From assembly GCA_046729895.1 (NCBI GenBank), contig JBKPHP010000236.1:1-5439 (forward strand): 5,439 nucleotides of DNA, read 5' to 3'. Below, piece by piece: positions 5,193-5,439 of the stretch. The translations under genes were made by a program, and so were the position numbers. The stretch is from DASXBA01 sp046729895 (GTDB taxonomy: Bacteria; Actinomycetota; Thermoleophilia; Solirubrobacterales; Thermoleophilaceae). The notes under the pieces were generated by a model. That model did no database searches. It worked only from the letters and a program-made list of their open reading frames with translations, and was not told the DNA's origin. Numbering within the stretch: the stretch's first letter is position 1; each line of letters starts with the position of its first letter.

Positions 5193-5439
5193 TACGCCGA
5201 TTGCGGAGATCCCGTTGCCGGACGCTCCCAGTCCAGCCGGTAGCCGAGGTCGGCCTCGATCTCGGCGACGTCCATCTGGGCCTTCTGCAGCTTGCCGTAG
5301 TAATCCCAGTTGAGCGCCTGCCACCGGGTGAACTGGTCCAGCACCCAGATCCCGGAGAGGCGGCTGCCGTTTCCGGACTTGCGGTTCCCGCCGAACGGGA
5401 GGTGGGCCTCCGCGCCCGAGGTCGAGTTGTTCACCGACA
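5192..5439 (-). CDS. Aldehyde dehydrogenase, C-terminal fragment (5' end beyond window)
   Basis: The last ~81 codons of an NAD(P)-dependent aldehyde dehydrogenase, which oxidises an aldehyde to a carboxylic acid in the cytoplasm. The visible part has NNSTSGAEAHLPFGGNRKSG then NGSR, the conserved LPFGGxxxSGxGxR block near the C-terminus of the superfamily. A long tail rich in aromatic and charged residues follows (LDQFTRWQALNWDYYGKLQK), ending about 25 residues later at a TAG complement (5192-5194). That tail is like one I recall from a subgroup of bacterial family enzymes. The catalytic Cys and Glu lie outside the window, so activity and substrate cannot be judged. A GTG at about 5434 could be read as a start but lies inside the conserved block, so the true start is upstream, beyond the edge. 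The gene converges on the ThDP enzyme gene. Confidence 0.88.
   Translation of the reverse strand, partial: SVNNSTSGAEAHLPFGGNRKSGNGSRLSGIWVLDQFTRWQALNWDYYGKLQKAQMDVAEIEADLGYRLDWERPATGSPQSA

Overview
The window is a GC-rich (clearly above 65% by eye), gene-dense stretch of bacterial chromosome. Strong G/C preference at third codon positions, a luciferase-like (LLM) oxidoreductase of the type common in F420-using bacteria, a TTG start and a probable leaderless promoter all fit a high-GC actinobacterium, possibly of the Thermoleophilia/Solirubrobacterales kind. That placement is inference: there is no rRNA or other taxonomic marker here. I see no tRNA or rRNA gene, insertion sequence, CRISPR array, integrase or phage gene.

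Layout, left to right: (1) minus strand, cut by the left edge: a MobA-like molybdenum cofactor guanylyltransferase lacking only its extreme C-terminus. (2) A roughly 135-bp divergent intergenic region. (3) Plus strand 671-1618: an LLM-class flavin/F420-dependent oxidoreductase starting at TTG. (4) Plus strand 1650-2252: an unrecognised 200-residue protein with two CxxC pairs, preceded by a well-spaced -35/-10 promoter that predicts a leaderless mRNA. (5) A 56-bp convergent gap with a perfect 7-bp GC hairpin. (6) Minus strand 2309-3496: a class III (CaiB/BaiF) CoA-transferase with its catalytic aspartate. (7) Plus strand 3505-5145: a thiamine-diphosphate (ThDP) enzyme of the acetolactate-synthase/decarboxylase superfamily, divergent from the CoA-transferase with only 8 bp between the two start codons. 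(8) A 46-bp convergent gap with small dyads. (9) Minus strand 5192-5439: the last ~81 codons of an aldehyde dehydrogenase, its 5' part outside the window.

The right half reads as small-molecule catabolism. A CoA-transferase that activates a carboxylic acid, a ThDP enzyme that cleaves or joins carbon-carbon bonds next to a carbonyl, and an aldehyde dehydrogenase could act in sequence on one substrate, which the sequence does not identify. The arrangement recalls oxalate modules (formyl-CoA transferase plus oxalyl-CoA decarboxylase), but neither protein carries the hallmarks of those enzymes as I recall them. The two points most worth a second look are the head-to-head CoA-transferase/ThDP gene pair and the promoter plus cysteine-pair protein at 1615-2252. 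Nothing here convincingly shows a wholly new class of system such as defence, mobile or RNA-based; the rest is ordinary metabolic chromosome.
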